Positions 45,076 to 54,779 of a stretch of DNA of 64,000 nt are shown here, piece by piece. Origin of the DNA: an uncultured Lachnospiraceae bacterium (GTDB taxonomy: Bacteria > Bacillota > Clostridia > Lachnospirales > Lachnospiraceae); NCBI GenBank assembly GCA_910586255.1, contig CAJUHR010000016.1, positions 19,489 to 83,488 on the forward strand, read 5' to 3'. Both the position numbers and the translations under genes were made by a program. Positions within the stretch are counted from its first letter, which is position 1; the number at the start of each line of letters is the position of its first letter. The notes beneath the pieces are model-generated. The model saw only the letters and a list, made by a program, of their open reading frames with translations. It made no database searches and was not told the origin of the DNA.

Positions 45076-45469
45076 TACGAATATAATCATTGATGTACTG
45101 TTGGAAAGAGAACCTTTTATAGAAGATTCCTACAAGATTTTGAAGCTTTGTGAAGAACATAAAATAGATGGTTTTGTATCAGCATCTTCGGTTACCGACA
45201 TCTTCTATCTTGTGAGAAAACATACTCACAGCACAGAGTTGGCATATAAGGCAGTTGGAAAACTTTTGGAAATTGTCAAGGTGTGCAGTGTTGCGAACAA
45301 TGATGTTCTTATTGCATTTCAGAAAAAGGCAAAGGATTTCGAGAATTGTCTTATTGCTACCTGCGCTAAATCCATACATTGTGATTGTATTGCCACCCGA
45401 AACAAAAGAGACTTTGAAGGCTTCGGTATTCCTGTGCTTACCCCAGCCGAAATCCTTTTCACAATATGA
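45059..45469 (+). CDS. PIN-domain toxin
   Basis: A 136-residue protein. PIN acidic residues are visible: MCDTNIIIDVL at the start, a Glu/Asp pair around SVTDIFYLV, DFENCLIATCA and ATRNKRDFEG. PIN toxins cut RNA (often tRNA or rRNA) using magnesium. The start overlaps the antitoxin by 17 bases. All motifs are intact, in contrast to the ruined PIN gene at 16840-17284. Confidence 0.9.
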   Translation: MKMMCDTNIIIDVLLEREPFIEDSYKILKLCEEHKIDGFVSASSVTDIFYLVRKHTHSTELAYKAVGKLLEIVKVCSVANNDVLIAFQKKAKDFENCLIATCAKSIHCDCIATRNKRDFEGFGIPVLTPAEILFTI

Positions 45470-45502
45470 TGTTTTCACAGTCTGGAAAAACAAAATTAAA
45501 TT

Positions 45503-45519
45503 GTAACAGTTCAGACGGG
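45503..45519. repeat. Half copy of the dispersed hairpin repeat
   Basis: GTAACAGTTCAGACGGG matches the left end of copy B exactly, with no partner end nearby. It is probably a remnant. Confidence 0.65.
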
Positions 45520-45659
45520 TACCTCAATGAAAGAGGCTTGCTATTCTGCTCAACTAGTGTTAAAATGAAAAAGTATAAAAGCTGGCAGGAGACAGTCAGC
45601 TACATAGTTAAACATAAAAAGACGAGAAAAGACAAGAAAAGACAAGGAGCAGAGATTGT

Positions 45660-46388
45660 ATGTCAGGACATTCTAAGTTTGCCAATATTAAGCACAAGAA
45701 AGAGAAGAATGATGCGGCCCGGGGCAAGATATTTACCGTGATCGGGAGAGAGATTGCGGTGGCAGTGAAGGAGGGGGGACCGGATCCGGCCAACAACAGC
45801 AAGCTTCGGGACGTGATTGCCAAGGCAAAGGCCAATAATATGCCTAATGACACCATTGACCGGGGGATCAAAAAGGCGGCCGGGGACGCCAATTCCGTGA
45901 ACTACGAGCTGCTTACCTACGAGGGCTATGGCCCCAACGGAGTTGCCATCATTGTGGATGCCCTGACGGACAATAAAAACCGAACCGCAGCCAACGTGCG
46001 CAGCGCTTTTACCAAGGGCAACGGCAACGTAGGCGCTCAGGGAAGTGTCTCCTTCATGTTTGACAAGAAGGGACAGATTATCATCGGCAAGGAGGACTGT
46101 GATATGGATCCGGATGAGCTGATGATGATGGCGCTGGATGCAGGTGCCGAGGATTTTGCCGAGGAGGAGGACAGCTACGAGGTGATCACTGCCCCGGAGG
46201 ATTTCAGTCAGGTCCGTGAAGCGCTGGAGAAAAGCGGGATCCCCATGTTGGAGGCGGATGTGACCATGATTCCTCAGACCTGGGTGGAGCTGACCGGTGA
46301 GGAGGACATCAAGCGGATGAACCGGATTTTGGACTTGCTGGATGCAGATGACGATGTGCAGGCAGTATATCATAACTGGGACGAATAA
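45660..46388 (+). CDS. yebC: YebC/PmpR-family regulator or translation factor
   Basis: A 242-residue protein, full length. Family start [18 protein letters not shown] with [30 protein letters not shown] and later [19 protein letters not shown]. YebC proteins bind DNA as regulators, and recent work on the family also ties members to relief of ribosome stalling. AAGGAGC precedes the ATG. It is a single gene, more GC-rich than the toxin-antitoxin region to its left. Confidence 0.94.
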   Translation: MSGHSKFANIKHKKEKNDAARGKIFTVIGREIAVAVKEGGPDPANNSKLRDVIAKAKANNMPNDTIDRGIKKAAGDANSVNYELLTYEGYGPNGVAIIVDALTDNKNRTAANVRSAFTKGNGNVGAQGSVSFMFDKKGQIIIGKEDCDMDPDELMMMALDAGAEDFAEEEDSYEVITAPEDFSQVREALEKSGIPMLEADVTMIPQTWVELTGEEDIKRMNRILDLLDADDDVQAVYHNWDE

Positions 46389-46565
46389 AAACAAAAAGAA
46401 AGATAACCAAAAACTGTCTGGTGCGCTTGAAGGCTGCGCCTGGTTTTTGATTCATTACAATTATGTTTGAAACAGAAACAGGGAGGATTGGAGCGCCGCT
46501 TCGATTTTGCCTGTTTTTTTGCAGATGTTTTATAAAGCAACATGGTTTTGCAATAAGGAGGATGT

Positions 46566-48023
46566 ATGAGGACGTTTAGTGAACAGCAGATCGCGTCACT
46601 TGCCCCCAATGCCAATGCATTGACGAATGGAAGAAAGATTTCAGCCGGGGGCGGATTTGTGTCGCGGACGCGGTCGGAGGATGACAGCTTTTACATGGGG
46701 GAATGTAAGGGGAGCGGAAAGTCTAACTATGTGGTATCAGCGGATTTTGCCGATGAGGAGAAGCCTGTGTTTCGGTGCAGCTGTCCCAGTCGTCAGTTTC
46801 CCTGCAAGCATAGTCTGGCTCTGATGTTTGAGATGGCGGCCGGGAAGGACTTTGCGGTGGGGGAGATTCCGAAGGATATTCTTGATAAGAGGGAGAAAAA
46901 GCAAGCCAGAGAGGCGAAAAAGACAGATGCCTCAGGAGAGAAAAAGCCTGTTTCAGAGAAAAGCGCCAGGGCGGCAAAATCTGCCAGGGCAAAGAAGATC
47001 AAAAAACAGCTGGAAGGCTTGGAGCTGATGAAGCAGCTGACGGATCAGCTGATGGACACAGGACTGTCGTCTATGGGAAGCGTTTCCCTGAAAAGCTACC
47101 GGGACTTAGCAAAACAGCTGGGAGATTACTATCTGCCGGGCCCCCAGAATTATTTTAACCGGCTGGTGCTGGAGATGGAGGCCTATCAGAAGGATCAGGA
47201 CAAGAGCCATTATCATCACTCCGTGGAGGTGTTAAAGAGGCTGAGGGCTTTAGAGAAAAAGGCCACGGCCTATTTAAACGGAAAGCTTGAGAACGATTCT
47301 CCTGAGGCGGATGATGATATTTTGTATGAGAAGCTGGGAGGAATATGGAAGCTGGAGCAGCTTGCGCAGCTGGGGCTTAAAAAAGAGCAGGCCAGACTTT
47401 TGCAGCTTAGCTTTCAGGTGGTTTACGATGAGGCCCGGAAGGAGTATATCGATGTGGGTTATTGGGCGGATGTGGATACCGGGGAGATTTTTTGTACCTG
47501 CAATTACCGCCCGGTCAAGGCTCTGAAATATGTGAAGCAGGAGGATTCCTGCTTTGAGGTGGCAAAGGTGCCTCTTCTGTGCTGCTATCCGGGAGTCATG
47601 AACCGGAGAGTCCGGTGGGAGAGTGCTGCTTTTGAGCCGGTGACAGAAGAGATCCTTACCCAGGTGATAAACCGCGGTCATAGCGAAGTGGGAGAGGCTG
47701 TGAAGCTGGTAAAAAACCAGATTAAAAATCTGCTCTCAGAGGATTATTGCGGTATGCTTCTGCGGTTTAAGCGGATTGGACGGATTGACACCGAGAATAA
47801 GGCATGCTGGGTGTTAGAGGATGCTGCCGGAGGACGGATTGAGCTGCGGGGCCGGGAGGGATGGGAGGATACCATGACTGCCCTGTCTCTGATCTCCGAC
47901 AGAGATGTGTTTTACAATCAGAGCCTGTTCGGACTGATGTATTATGACCCGGAGGATCACAGGATACGGATATATCCATGCAGCATTGTTACAGAGAAGG
48001 GGATTGTAAGGCTGTTATATTAA
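46566..48023 (+). CDS. SWIM zinc-finger protein of the YehL-type MoxR cluster
   Basis: A 485-residue protein. The SWIM motif CSCPSRQFPCKHSLAL (C-x-C...C-x-H) is at about residues 76-91. A basic, Lys/Ala-rich coiled region follows (about 110-155), then a large helical/beta domain. SWIM fingers bind DNA or protein. It is first in a five-gene set matching the content of E. coli yehL-yehM-yehP-yehQ, where YehQ is the SWIM member. AAGGAGG lies directly upstream. Function of the set is unknown. Confidence 0.87.
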   Translation: MRTFSEQQIASLAPNANALTNGRKISAGGGFVSRTRSEDDSFYMGECKGSGKSNYVVSADFADEEKPVFRCSCPSRQFPCKHSLALMFEMAAGKDFAVGEIPKDILDKREKKQAREAKKTDASGEKKPVSEKSARAAKSARAKKIKKQLEGLELMKQLTDQLMDTGLSSMGSVSLKSYRDLAKQLGDYYLPGPQNYFNRLVLEMEAYQKDQDKSHYHHSVEVLKRLRALEKKATAYLNGKLENDSPEADDDILYEKLGGIWKLEQLAQLGLKKEQARLLQLSFQVVYDEARKEYIDVGYWADVDTGEIFCTCNYRPVKALKYVKQEDSCFEVAKVPLLCCYPGVMNRRVRWESAAFEPVTEEILTQVINRGHSEVGEAVKLVKNQIKNLLSEDYCGMLLRFKRIGRIDTENKACWVLEDAAGGRIELRGREGWEDTMTALSLISDRDVFYNQSLFGLMYYDPEDHRIRIYPCSIVTEKGIVRLLY

Positions 48024-48060
48024 GGATATGCCAAAGGAAGGAACAATCCGTGTGCCATAG

Positions 48061-48091
48061 GTGTCAAAAGGCCTTTTGACCCTGGTATCAT
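48061..48091. repeat. Palindromic repeat, copy 2
   Basis: GTCAAAAGGCCTTTTGAC at 48063-48080 is a perfect palindrome followed by CCTGGTATCAT. The word GACCCTGGTATCATAA-ATATA is shared (21 of 22) with copy 1 at 25568-25589. Both lie just before a gene. Confidence 0.75.
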
Positions 48092-48142
48092 AACATATAG
48101 GATGACAACACATTAGTATATGTGGAATAAGAGGAAGTAATT

Positions 48143-50080
48143 ATGAATTTGAACGCGGCGTATGAGTTGAGGGACAGACTGGAGACAGCAGCGGTGGCAG
48201 GTGTAAACCTGATAGAAGAGGATTTTCGGCTGAAGCGGGCAGTGGAGCAGATGGAGCCTTTTGCCAAGGCAGCTCCTGTATTTCAGAAGATATACGGAAT
48301 GGCAGGAAAGCTGATTATGCCGGAGTGTGAGGACCGGGCAGGGGTGCTTTTGGACACTCTGGGACTTTTGGATGCGGTATTGTGCACCCAGGGAATCAGC
48401 CAGGTGGAAGGGGAGATTTTGGAGCCAAGGATACCTGGGGCAGGTGCGGGAAATATCTATAAGAAGCTCTCCTATGGGAGAATTGCATCTGTGCTGGAGG
48501 CGTTTCGGGGAACAGGCAGCGGCCGGTATGCGGTGATCCGGGATGCCCATGAGACGGATCCGGAGATTTTTGAAGATTACCGGATGAAATACTGGATGAT
48601 CAAAGCATTAGGCGACAGCTATGGGGAGCTGGCAGAGATGGTTGCCGACTGGCTGACACAGGAGAAGGAGCCGGTGATTCCTCTCTTAAAGCAGGGCTTT
48701 GCTCCTGACGGGAAGAGAGAGATGGCCAGGCGGATTGAGGTGATTGATAAAATTGCAGGCGGCAGGGAAAATGAGTTCTACCGTTATGCGGCCCGGGAGG
48801 GGAACAAGGAGGTGCGGGAGGTGGCTCTTCTGGCTCTGCGCCATGATACGTCCAATCTGTCGCTTCTCCTGGAAAGCCAGAAAACCGAAAAGGGCAAGTG
48901 CAGGGAGGCAGCCATGAAGGCCTTGGCCCATATGGACGGGGAGAAGGCGGCAGAGTTCTGGACCGCTATAATGGCAAAGAAACCGGAGGAGACGGCGTCC
49001 TACTTAGAGCCATCGGATCAGGACTGGGCCGGTGATCTGATTGCAGATGTGCTGGAGCGGTGGATTGCAAATGCACCTCACAAGCTGGAGGCGGAGGAAT
49101 CTCCCAGAGGGAAGGAGACCAAGGAGGAAAGGGCTAAAGAGCGGGCTAAAGAAAGAGAGGAGCGAGACAAGTACCGCCAGAGACTGTTGGATTTCTGGCA
49201 TGCGGCGGCGGGAAAGCACTCGGAAAGAATCCTGGGATGTTATGAGAAAATGTATCATATTTTTCCCAAGGAGGTGCCTCTGGTTCTCACCCGGTCGCTG
49301 ATACGCAGCTTTCATCCATCCTTTGTCCGGTTGGCAGCAGAGTTTTATGAGCGGTTCGGAGACGAATTTTTAGAGCCGGTATTTTTGGCATCGGTTTTGA
49401 ACGATTCTCCGGAGGAAACCTATGAGCGCTTTCACGAGTTTATCAAGCCGGAGGGGCTGCTTCGCAAGCTGACAGGGAAGAAGCAGGATGCCACCGGAGT
49501 GCTCTACGGCTTTGCCAGGATCGTGTATGAGGAGAATGAGGGGAGATACGGACTTACCTTGGAGGACATGAACAGTCCTGTCCGTGAGAGGAAGGTGTGC
49601 CGGTGGCTTCCCAAGGGTCTGGATCTGCGGTGGTATCCTCTTCTCCTTAAATATCCGGGGCGTTTTGCCTCAGGAAAGCGCAATTCCTACAGTATGTACC
49701 GCAATTACTATGACTGGATGATGGCAAAGCTGTACCGGCCGGATGTTAAGGAGCTGCAGCAGCCCTACGGAGAATTTTTCTATGAGGGAGCGCTGCGTCT
49801 GATGCCCACTACCGAGGGGATTCAGATGATGAAGCGCTGCGGATGGAAAAAATATGAGGGACTTTTGGAGGCCTGTGTGAGAGATAACAATTCCATGCCT
49901 ACCTATCTGATCCGCACGCTACTTGACGAGATTCCCATGACAAACGAGGAGCTGGTGAAGGAGTTAGACAAGGTGATCCAGGGAAGAAAGGGAAAAGTAA
50001 CCAACGGAACCAACGGAATTTCCATTTTGGAGCATTGGAGAGACGGACTCTTAAGCGGAGTTGCAGTAGAAAAATTATAA
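48143..50080 (+). CDS. HEAT-repeat-like protein of the MoxR cluster
   Basis: A 645-residue, mainly helical protein. Residues about 195-290 show HEAT-like helical pairs (NKEVREVALLALRHD, CREAAMKALAHMDGEKAAEF). A charged Glu/Lys/Arg-rich insertion follows near 310-345. No enzyme motif. In such clusters this member probably scaffolds or presents clients for the MoxR ATPase; that role is inference. It ends 46 bases before the ATPase gene. Confidence 0.75.
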   Translation: MNLNAAYELRDRLETAAVAGVNLIEEDFRLKRAVEQMEPFAKAAPVFQKIYGMAGKLIMPECEDRAGVLLDTLGLLDAVLCTQGISQVEGEILEPRIPGAGAGNIYKKLSYGRIASVLEAFRGTGSGRYAVIRDAHETDPEIFEDYRMKYWMIKALGDSYGELAEMVADWLTQEKEPVIPLLKQGFAPDGKREMARRIEVIDKIAGGRENEFYRYAAREGNKEVREVALLALRHDTSNLSLLLESQKTEKGKCREAAMKALAHMDGEKAAEFWTAIMAKKPEETASYLEPSDQDWAGDLIADVLERWIANAPHKLEAEESPRGKETKEERAKERAKEREERDKYRQRLLDFWHAAAGKHSERILGCYEKMYHIFPKEVPLVLTRSLIRSFHPSFVRLAAEFYERFGDEFLEPVFLASVLNDSPEETYERFHEFIKPEGLLRKLTGKKQDATGVLYGFARIVYEENEGRYGLTLEDMNSPVRERKVCRWLPKGLDLRWYPLLLKYPGRFASGKRNSYSMYRNYYDWMMAKLYRPDVKELQQPYGEFFYEGALRLMPTTEGIQMMKRCGWKKYEGLLEACVRDNNSMPTYLIRTLLDEIPMTNEELVKELDKVIQGRKGKVTNGTNGISILEHWRDGLLSGVAVEKL

Positions 50081-50126
50081 AAACAGGCATTGGTAAGATG
50101 CCGTGACAGCAGGGAGAGTGAGTGAC

Positions 50127-51212
50127 ATGGATCAGAATATACAAAGACTGCCGGCAGAGCAGCTTTTCGGCAAGGAGATAGAGGCGCTGATTGCCAATGA
50201 GAAATATCCGGTGCCTACGGGATGGCAGATGTCTCCCAGATCGGTTTTGACCTATATCTGCGGGGGCAAGGCGGGGGACATGGAGATCAGCCCTAAGTAT
50301 ATTGGCCACAAGCGCCTGGTGGAGATTGCCATCTCCACCCTGGTGACGGACCGGGCCCTGCTCCTTATCGGGGAGCCGGGGACAGCCAAGTCCTGGCTGT
50401 CAGAGCATCTGACAGCAGCCATCAACGGGGATTCCACCAGGGTGATTCAGGGGACGGCAGGGACAACGGAGGAGCAGATTCGGTATTCCTGGAATTATGC
50501 TATGCTGATTGCTGACGGTCCCTCCAAGGAAGCCATGATTCCCAGCCCCATTTACCGGGCTATGGAGCAGGGGAAGATCGCCCGGGTGGAGGAGATCTCC
50601 CGATGTGCGTCCGAGGTGCAGGACGCGCTGATTTCTCTTTTGTCGGAAAAGAGGATCTCCGTGCCTGAGCTGGGGATGGAGATTCCGGCCAGAAAGGGAT
50701 TTTCCGTGATTGCCACCGCCAACACAAGGGATAAGGGAGTCAACGAAATGTCTGCCGCTTTAAAGCGGCGTTTCAACATTGTGGTGCTCCCCACGCCGGA
50801 CAGTCTGGAGGCGGAGATGGATATTGTCCGGACTCGCATGGAACAGCTTTCGGGAAGCTTGGATCTCAATGCCCGTCTGCCGGAGGCGGAGGTGGTGGAG
50901 AAGGTGTGCACCATTTTTAGAGAGCTGCGCCAGGGGGCGACTCTGGACGGAAAGCAGAAGCTGAAATCTACCTCCGGGGTTTTGTCCACAGCGGAGGCCA
51001 TCTCCCTTCTGGCAAACAGCATGGCTCTGGCAGGAAGCTTTGGGGAAGGTGAGATCACGGACTATGATCTGGCGGCAGGCCTGCAGGGAGCAATTGTCAA
51101 GGAGGACAGCAAGGACGGAAAGGTCTGGGAGGAATACCTGGAAAATATCATGAAAAAGCGGGGATCCAGATGGTTGAATTTGTATCAGGAGTGCAGGGAG
51201 CTGAACCGCTGA
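50127..51212 (+). CDS. MoxR-type AAA+ ATPase (YehL-like)
   Basis: A 361-residue protein. Walker A is GEPGTAKS (about residue 80), with a Walker B-like VEEISR near 155, sensor 1 in VIATANTRDKGVNEM near 205, and the arginine-finger region ALKRRFNIV. MoxR ATPases work with VWA proteins as chaperones that load metal or remodel complexes. The start at 50127 fits AGGGAG, while the GTG at 50103 does not. Its TGA overlaps the next start by one base. Confidence 0.92.
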   Translation: MDQNIQRLPAEQLFGKEIEALIANEKYPVPTGWQMSPRSVLTYICGGKAGDMEISPKYIGHKRLVEIAISTLVTDRALLLIGEPGTAKSWLSEHLTAAINGDSTRVIQGTAGTTEEQIRYSWNYAMLIADGPSKEAMIPSPIYRAMEQGKIARVEEISRCASEVQDALISLLSEKRISVPELGMEIPARKGFSVIATANTRDKGVNEMSAALKRRFNIVVLPTPDSLEAEMDIVRTRMEQLSGSLDLNARLPEAEVVEKVCTIFRELRQGATLDGKQKLKSTSGVLSTAEAISLLANSMALAGSFGEGEITDYDLAAGLQGAIVKEDSKDGKVWEEYLENIMKKRGSRWLNLYQECRELNR

Positions 51213-53539
51213 TGGAGCGTAAGGCAGTGGAGAAAAAGAAGACAAATAAAAACACCCCCCATGTTTTCGGAATCCGGCATCTCTCCCCGGCCGGAGCCTG
51301 GTATGTCCGAAAATATCTGGATCAGGTATCTCCCCAAATGATACTGATCGAAGGCCCGTCTGATTTTACAGAGCTTATTGAGGACTTAGGGGCAGAGGAG
51401 GTAAAGCCGCCCATAGCCGTCATGGCTTATACGAAAGAATTGCCTGTCAGGACCGTTTTGTATCCCTTTGCCGTATATTCCCCTGAGTACCAGGCTGTTT
51501 TGTGGGCGAGGGATCACGGGTGCCCATGCCGGTTTTGTGATTTGCCATCAGAGGTATTTCTGGGGCTGGAGGAGCAAAGGCGGACAAGATGGCAGCAGAG
51601 GCTTTTGGCCGGGGAATCAGGGGAGGAACCGGAAATAAGCCCCACGGCCCGGGTCTATCAAAGGCTGGATGAGCTGTCAGGTGACGGGGACAATGAGACC
51701 TTCTGGGAGCGGACCATGGAGCATGCGGCAGATGAGGAGGGATACCGGAAAGGCGCGGCGGAGTTTGGCAGCTCTCTAAGGGCTCTTTCCCAGGGGGATG
51801 AGGAGGAGGACGGTGAAAACAGAATCCGGGAGGCCTATATGCGCCGGGTGATCGCCCAGGCGGTAAAGGAAGGGATTGGGCCTGACCGGATTGTGGTCAT
51901 AACCGGCGCCTTTCATGTGGAAGGGCTGATCGGCGGGGAAAAGCCTATGACGGACAGAGAGTTTAAGAAGCTTCCCCGGATGGAGTCAAATAAAACCTTG
52001 ATGCCCTATTCTTATTTTCGTTTGTCTGAAAGGTCCGGATACGGGGCGGGCAATCATGCCCCGGCCTACTATGAGCTTTTGTGGGACGGCTTTAGAAAGA
52101 ATATGCCGGATTATGCCGGCCGCAGGTATCTGGCGGCACTGGCTTCCTATCAGCGGGAGCACGGCGATATGGTGTCCTCGGCAGAGATCATCGAGGCTCT
52201 CCGGCTGTCCTCTTCCCTAGCAGAGCTTCATGAGAGCCAGCTTCCTGCCCTGCGGGATCTGCGGGACGGGGCGGTGACCTGTATGGGCCACGGCAGCTTT
52301 TCTAAGCTTGCCCTGGCAGTGGCGGACACGGAAATCGGGACCAGGATCGGCAGCCTGCCGGAAGGAGTCAGCCAAACCTCCATCCAGTCGGATTTTAACC
52401 GGCGCTTAAAGGAGCTGAGACTGGAAAAGTATAAATCCGTGACAGCACAGGAATTGTCTCTGGATCTGCGGGAAAAGCTGACTGTAAAATCGGAGAGGTC
52501 CGCCTTTTTGGACTTGGAACGTTCCTTTTTCCTTCACCGCCTTAAGGTGCTGGGGATTTCCTTTGCCTCTCCCCAGGCAGTCAGGCAGGAGCGGGCCACA
52601 TGGGCGGAGCAGTGGCTTCTTCGGTGGACGCCGGAGGCGGAGATTCAGATTGTGGAGGCAGTGCTCAAGGGAGATACAGTGGAGCAGGCGGCTTCTTTTC
52701 AGCTGAAGGAGCAGACCATGGGAGCCGGAATTGGCGGAATTGCAAGGGTTATTGAGGAGGCCTGCAATTGCGGAATGCCCTCATCCATGGAGTACGCCGT
52801 AAGGGCCCTTCAGGAGACGGCCGTGGATGCGGTGGCAGTGACAGAGATTGCCGAGACAGCCTGGCGGCTCTCCACGGTGCTTCTTTACGGAGACATCCGG
52901 CGGGTGAACAGAGAGCCGCTGGCGCCGATTTTGTCCCAACTGTTTTTGCGGGCATGTCTGATTCTGGCAGGAGAGTGTGTCTGTGACGGCGAGGCGGCCA
53001 AACAGCTTGCCCAGGCAATGATGACCCTTCATGAGGTCAGCGTAAATCATTTTTTCTTGGATGGAGAGCGGTGGCTTAAAGTTCTGACGGAGATTGCCAC
53101 CAGAGATGATTTAAACACCAGACTGTCAGGCCTTGCGGCGGCAATTCTTCTGGAAATGGGAAAGATGGACAGCCAAAGCCTTGGAAATGAGGTGCAGCGG
53201 CGTCTGTCCAGGGCGGTTCCCGCAGAGCTGGGGGCAGGCTGGTTTGAAGGTTTGTCCATGAAAAATCACTATGTATTGATTGCAAGGCTGACTCTGTGGG
53301 AAAAGCTTGGCGAGTACCTGGCGGAGCTGGATGATGAGGAATTTAAACGGGCGCTGGTATTTCTGCGCCGAGCTTTTGCTGATTTTAGCTCTGAGGAGAA
53401 AAATCAGATTGCGGAAAATCTGGGAGAGATCTGGAAGGTAAACCCGTCCCAGGTCAGCGAGGTCCTAAACGGGCCGGTGAGCGATGAGGAAATTTCAATG
53501 CTGTCAGGACTTGATGACTTTGATTTCGGGGATATTTAG
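51212..53539 (+). CDS. DUF5682-family protein of the MoxR cluster
   Basis: A 775-residue protein. The N-terminus shows the DUF5682 pattern FGIRHLSPAGAWYVRKYL and LIEGPSDFTELI, a Tiki/TraB-like alpha/beta domain. A conserved ITGAFHVEGL occurs near residue 230. The C-terminal half is helical. E. coli YehM is a relative. Activity is unknown; the His and Glu residues in the conserved N-terminal motifs could bind metal. The start overlaps the MoxR stop (TGATGG), implying coupling. Confidence 0.87.
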   Translation: MERKAVEKKKTNKNTPHVFGIRHLSPAGAWYVRKYLDQVSPQMILIEGPSDFTELIEDLGAEEVKPPIAVMAYTKELPVRTVLYPFAVYSPEYQAVLWARDHGCPCRFCDLPSEVFLGLEEQRRTRWQQRLLAGESGEEPEISPTARVYQRLDELSGDGDNETFWERTMEHAADEEGYRKGAAEFGSSLRALSQGDEEEDGENRIREAYMRRVIAQAVKEGIGPDRIVVITGAFHVEGLIGGEKPMTDREFKKLPRMESNKTLMPYSYFRLSERSGYGAGNHAPAYYELLWDGFRKNMPDYAGRRYLAALASYQREHGDMVSSAEIIEALRLSSSLAELHESQLPALRDLRDGAVTCMGHGSFSKLALAVADTEIGTRIGSLPEGVSQTSIQSDFNRRLKELRLEKYKSVTAQELSLDLREKLTVKSERSAFLDLERSFFLHRLKVLGISFASPQAVRQERATWAEQWLLRWTPEAEIQIVEAVLKGDTVEQAASFQLKEQTMGAGIGGIARVIEEACNCGMPSSMEYAVRALQETAVDAVAVTEIAETAWRLSTVLLYGDIRRVNREPLAPILSQLFLRACLILAGECVCDGEAAKQLAQAMMTLHEVSVNHFFLDGERWLKVLTEIATRDDLNTRLSGLAAAILLEMGKMDSQSLGNEVQRRLSRAVPAELGAGWFEGLSMKNHYVLIARLTLWEKLGEYLAELDDEEFKRALVFLRRAFADFSSEEKNQIAENLGEIWKVNPSQVSEVLNGPVSDEEISMLSGLDDFDFGDI

Positions 53540-53542
53540 AAT

Positions 53543-54745
53543 ATGGAGATAAAAGAACAGATGAAACGTTGGCGGCTGATTCTGGGGGAGGAGAGCCAGA
53601 ACCAGTTTGATGGCATGGAGGGAGGCGGTAAGGCTCAGCTTTCCAAAGAGCAGTGGCTGATGGATCAGGCGCTGGCAGCCATCTATAACAAAAATTCTTC
53701 CGGCAGCTTTGGAAATAGGGGGCCCGGCGGCGGGGGAGCGGGAAAGGGGCCCTCCAACCCTCAGATCACCCGGTGGCTGGGGGATGTGAGAACCTTGTTT
53801 GACAAGGAGCTGGTAAAGATTGTCCAGGCGGACGCCATGGAGCGGTGCGGCTTAAAGCAGCTGATTTTTGAGCCAGAGCTTTTGGAGCAAATGGAGCCGG
53901 ATATGAATCTGGCTACCACCATTCTCCTTTTGAAGGATCAGATTCCCAAAAGAAGCAAGGACAGTGTGCGGGAATTTATGGCAAAGATCGTGGAGGAAAT
54001 CAACAAGCTTTTGGAGAGCGATATTCGGCGGGCAGTGACAGCGGCAGTCAACAGACGGCAACATTCCCCCATCCCTTCCGCAGCCGCCCTGGATTTTCCC
54101 ACCACGATCCGCAGAGGTATTAAAAACTATAACAGGGACTTGAAAAAGATTATTCCGGAGCATTACTATTTCTTTGACCGGACTACACTGACCGCTGCCA
54201 ACAAGTATACGGTGATTTTGGATGTGGACCAGAGCGGGTCTATGGGGGAATCGGTGATCTATTCCTCCATTATCAGCTGTATTCTGGCCAGCATGGCAGC
54301 CCTGAAAACCAGGATTGTTGCCTTTGACACGCAGGTGGTGGATCTGACGGAGAAATGCGAGGATCCGGTGGATCTTCTCTTTGGCTTCCAGTTAGGAGGA
54401 GGCACGGATATCAACAAGTCCATTGCCTACTGCCAGCAGTTTGTGGAGAACCCCAAAAAGACCCTGTTCTTTTTGATCAGTGATCTGATGGAGGGTGGCA
54501 ACCGGGCAGGGCTTTTGCGGCGTTTGGAGGAGATGAAGGAGTCGGGTGTGACGGTGATATGCCTTTTGGCCATCGCTGACGGGGGGAAGCCTTACTATGA
54601 CGCCCAGATGGCACAGCGGATCGCCGCTGTGGGGATTCCCTGCTTTGCCTGCAATCCACAAAAGCTGCCGGCCCTTTTGGAGCGGGCTTTAAAGGGGCAG
54701 GATCTGGCCGCGTTTCAAAAGGAATTTGAGAGAAATAAAAAATAG
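53543..54745 (+). CDS. VWA-domain protein of the MoxR cluster (YehP-like)
   Basis: A 400-residue protein. An N-terminal helical region with a Gly-rich loop (FGNRGPGGGGAGKGP, about 52-68) is followed by a VWA domain from about residue 215: DVDQSGSMGES metal site, GGGTDINKSI and LISDLMEGG. It is the usual partner of MoxR ATPases. It lies 3 bases after the DUF5682 gene and ends the cluster. The VWA domain differs from that at 12918, which belongs to a kinase/phosphatase triad. Confidence 0.9.
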   Translation: MEIKEQMKRWRLILGEESQNQFDGMEGGGKAQLSKEQWLMDQALAAIYNKNSSGSFGNRGPGGGGAGKGPSNPQITRWLGDVRTLFDKELVKIVQADAMERCGLKQLIFEPELLEQMEPDMNLATTILLLKDQIPKRSKDSVREFMAKIVEEINKLLESDIRRAVTAAVNRRQHSPIPSAAALDFPTTIRRGIKNYNRDLKKIIPEHYYFFDRTTLTAANKYTVILDVDQSGSMGESVIYSSIISCILASMAALKTRIVAFDTQVVDLTEKCEDPVDLLFGFQLGGGTDINKSIAYCQQFVENPKKTLFFLISDLMEGGNRAGLLRRLEEMKESGVTVICLLAIADGGKPYYDAQMAQRIAAVGIPCFACNPQKLPALLERALKGQDLAAFQKEFERNKK

Positions 54746-54779
54746 CCTTGACAGGCGGAAAGCTGGGGGCATAAAAGCT

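Noticed and set aside
45663..46394. 243-codon reverse-strand frame
   Set aside because: Exact antisense of yebC, without ribosome site or family features.
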